Below, in pieces: positions 5,161 through 6,746 of a DNA stretch of 6,746 nt. The stretch is from Halococcaceae archaeon. GTDB taxonomy: Archaea > Halobacteriota > Halobacteria > Halobacteriales > Halalkalicoccaceae. A model generated the notes under the pieces. The model made no database searches. It had not been told where the DNA came from and was given only the letters and a program-made list of their open reading frames with translations. Position numbers and translations under genes: made by a program. Every line of letters starts with the position of its first letter. Positions within the stretch are counted from its first letter, which is position 1. The stretch covers positions 1-6,746 of the forward strand of contig SKXI01000132.1 in assembly GCA_007128515.1 (NCBI GenBank), written 5' to 3'.

Positions 5161-5524
5161 CTACGGAGACGGCTCGAGCCGGTTCGTCGCGAAACCGTTC
5201 GATCGGAACCGCGAAACCCTTGAGGTCGTCGTCCCCTCCGACGAGAAGCGTCCCGTCGACGGTGTCGGCCGTCGCGAGCGCGTAGGCGTCGCCGAGCGGA
5301 AGGTCGAAACGCGTTCCGAACGCCGCAGCCGTTTCCCAGCAGGCCTCCTTGCTATAGACCAAACCCCCAGTTCCTCCAGACGAGCGAGCGCCGCTCGGGC
5401 TTATGTGACCGACCACCTCGGAGGACGCGATCCGGTCGATCCACCCCTCGACGACGCCGCTGCCCGATTCGTCCTCCAGATACGCGACGATCGGTTCCGC
5501 GTCGAAGACCACCGCCTCACCCAT
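5161..5524 (-). pseudogene. Degenerate PIN-domain (VapC-like) toxin gene
   Basis: The start, MGEAVVFDAEPIVAYLEDES at 5524, and the later part, LVYSKEACWETAAAF then DLPLGDAYALATA, GTLLVGGDDDLKGF and AVPIERFRDEPA, are clearly a haloarchaeal PIN-domain ribonuclease of the VapC type. Conserved Asp8, Asp79 and the Asp97-99 cluster survive. After HISP (ending 5396) the family sequence breaks. A family-like piece RAALARLEELGV is readable only in another frame (5397-5362), and the original frame resumes at VYSK (5359). About 25-30 residues normally lying between these, including the expected 'N..E..Y' segment with a catalytic Glu, are missing. The stop is also lost in frame: TAG at 5163-5161 is one frame off, so the reading frame continues antisense through the aminotransferase. 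The ATG overlaps the antitoxin TGA (ATGGGTGA), as in a coupled toxin-antitoxin operon. It is probably inactive. Confidence 0.75.
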
Positions 5525-5778
5525 CCCCCGATCCGTCTCCGGCGAACCGCTCGATCGACCCCTCGTCCCGCCGTCGGTCCCGCTCTCGTGACTCCCGGAG
5601 GACCTCGGTGCCGGGACGGTCCTCGTCGCCGCCTGGCTCTATTCCTGAACTCGCGCATCGACCGACGGGACGGACGGCCAGCTCATCGTCTGTCTCGACG
5701 GACCGGACCCGCCCGGGGGCTGAGATCGTGTCGCTCGCGGATACGATTCGGGATCGTCGCCTCTCCCTTTCCGGTCAC
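5517..5778 (-). pseudogene. Degenerate AbrB/MazE-type antitoxin gene
   Basis: No single frame encodes this protein, but pieces of an AbrB/MazE/SpoVT-type antitoxin appear in order. Starting at GTG 5778: VTGKGEATIPNRIRERHDL (frame 1, to 5722), the family's swapped-hairpin DNA-binding opening ('V..KGQ.TIPK.IRE...'). Then APGRVRSVETDDELAVRPVG (frame 2, from 5720), RSMREFR (frame 1, 5664-5644), and GIEPGGDEDRPGTEVLRESR followed by ERDRRRDEGSIERFAGDG (frame 2, from 5645) to TGA 5519-5517. The C-terminal charged tail is the part that would mask the PIN toxin. At least three small indels are needed to restore one frame. The start GTG overlaps the TGA of the sugar dehydrogenase gene, so the N-terminus may also be trimmed. 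Family knowledge: AbrB-like antitoxins paired with PIN toxins are common in haloarchaea. Confidence 0.7.
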
Positions 5779-6746
5779 GCCGGAACCAGCCGGACGATCG
5801 GCGCGTCGCCGTCGTCCACGACGACGTAGAGATAGCCAGTCCCTGGCTCGACCGCGACGTCCCGGACCCGCCAGCCCTCGTCCCCGAGCAGCGGATCGAC
5901 CTCCTCGACCTCGATCTCCTCTCGTTGCTCGCCGTCGACGGTGAAGTGGCCGAGGTACTGGCCCGCGAGGTTCCCGACGAACAGGTCGCCCTCCCACCCA
6001 GGGAACGCCTCGCCGTCGTAGAACGTCATTCCCGCGGGCGGGAAGCCACCGGAGCCACACTCCCAGTAGTAGACCGGATCCACCGTGTCCTCCCGATCGG
6101 GGGGTTCCTCACCCACCGGCTCGTCGGTGCCGTACTCGCAGCCGTAGGTGGCGACCGGCCAGCCGTAGTTCCCCCCACCGTCGATCACGTTGATCTCGTC
6201 GCCGTCCTCCTCGCCGTGCTCGGACTGCCAGAGCGTTCCCGTACCTGGGTGGACGGTCATCCCCTGGGCGTTCCGATGGCCGTAGGAGTAGATCGTATCG
6301 AGTACCTCGTCGTCGTCGACGAACGGGTTGTCCTCGGGGACCGATCCATCGAGTGCGAGTCTGAGCGTCGTCCCGAGTTCGTTCGTCGTGTCCTGTGAGA
6401 CGTGGTCGTCGAACGCCTTGTCCTGGCGGTCGCCGACGGTCACGTAGAGGTGGTCGTCCTCGCCGACGACGACCCGCGAGCCGTAGTGGCCGTTCGAGTC
6501 GACGAACGGCTCGGCGGCGTGCAGCCGCTCGAACCCATCGAGTGTTGCTCCGTCACTGTCGAGTTCCCCGCGACCGAGGGCCGTGGTCGACTCGCCCTCG
6601 TCGTTCTCGATCGAGTAGGTGAGATAGATCCGAGGGTCGTCGGGGAACTCGGGGTGGAACGCCACGTCGAGCAGTCCGCCCTGCCCCTCGGCGTGAACGT
6701 CGGGAACCCCCTCGACCGCCTCGACGGTTCCCTCCGTGGGATCGAC
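5775..6746 (-). CDS. Glucose/sorbosone (PQQ-dependent aldose) dehydrogenase, 5' end outside the window
   Basis: The C-terminal 323 residues of a soluble six-bladed beta-propeller sugar dehydrogenase of the GSDH/YliI type are present. Family members oxidise aldoses with PQQ and calcium, usually outside the cytoplasm. Visible (numbering from the window edge): GQGGLLDVAFHPEF (21-34); NGHYGSRVVVGEDDHLYVTV then GDR (85-107), whose His87 matches the family's catalytic His position; NELGTTLRLALDGSVPEDNP (122-141); YSYGHRNAQGM (153-163); TLWQSEHGEEDGDEINVIDG (171-190), NYGWP (193-197), the usual PQQ/Ca and active-site stretch; PVYYWECGSG (224-233); and a last blade ending GYLYVVVDDGDAPIVRLVPA. The frame is open to the window edge, so the apparent GTG start at 6665 is only internal; signal peptide and start lie outside. 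Cys203 and Cys230 could form a disulfide. The stop TGA (5777-5775) overlaps the GTG of the decayed antitoxin. Confidence 0.88.
   Translation of the reverse strand, partial: VDPTEGTVEAVEGVPDVHAEGQGGLLDVAFHPEFPDDPRIYLTYSIENDEGESTTALGRGELDSDGATLDGFERLHAAEPFVDSNGHYGSRVVVGEDDHLYVTVGDRQDKAFDDHVSQDTTNELGTTLRLALDGSVPEDNPFVDDDEVLDTIYSYGHRNAQGMTVHPGTGTLWQSEHGEEDGDEINVIDGGGNYGWPVATYGCEYGTDEPVGEEPPDREDTVDPVYYWECGSGGFPPAGMTFYDGEAFPGWEGDLFVGNLAGQYLGHFTVDGEQREEIEVEEVDPLLGDEGWRVRDVAVEPGTGYLYVVVDDGDAPIVRLVPA

Noticed and set aside
3800..5524. 574-codon minus-strand open frame
   Set aside because: Only the first about 116 codons resemble a protein (PIN domain). The remainder is the antisense of a motif-complete aminotransferase and has no family character.
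1..6746. tRNA genes, CRISPR arrays, insertion sequences
   Set aside because: No T-arm plus acceptor pairing, no regularly spaced direct repeats, and no transposase motifs or terminal repeats with target duplication were seen.

Overview
The window looks like chromosomal DNA from a haloarchaeon (class Halobacteria). It is very GC-rich apart from one short AT-rich patch. Its proteins are rich in Asp/Glu and poor in Lys, and several starts sit about 25 bases after a TATA-like element, as in leaderless haloarchaeal transcripts. The genus cannot be told from the sequence. No tRNA, rRNA, CRISPR array or insertion sequence was seen.

Layout. The left edge (minus strand) carries the first 34 codons of an Lrp/AsnC-type regulator. 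Positions 103-637 hold no convincing protein gene. They contain an AT-rich promoter patch for the regulator and a clear TATA box at about 304, followed by about 280 bases dense in perfect inverted repeats, which I flag as a possible unrecognised structured RNA. Next come three minus-strand genes, probably one transcription unit read from 3129 down to 638: a hydantoinase/carbamoylase-type M20 amidohydrolase, a cation-dependent O-methyltransferase, and an unrecognised protein ending in a Cys-x-Cys-Cys motif. Divergent from the amidohydrolase are two plus-strand genes: a DJ-1/PfpI protein with an isonitrile-hydratase-like active site, and a class III PLP aminotransferase related to glutamate-1-semialdehyde aminomutase but lacking one of that enzyme's signature sites. 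The right edge (minus strand) is a glucose/sorbosone (PQQ-type) dehydrogenase that runs off the window.

Between the aminotransferase and the dehydrogenase (5161-5778) lies the most informative region: a degenerate toxin-antitoxin pair. The AbrB/MazE-like antitoxin is recognisable only by switching frame several times. The PIN-domain (VapC-like) toxin has lost its middle, including the segment expected to hold a catalytic Glu, has two compensating frame changes, and has lost its in-frame stop, so its frame runs on antisense through the aminotransferase. The flanking genes are intact, which argues for real decay.

The intact enzymes (N-carbamoyl/amide hydrolase, DJ-1-type hydratase, aminotransferase, methyltransferase) could form a small nitrogen-compound salvage or modification neighbourhood, but nothing here proves a shared pathway.
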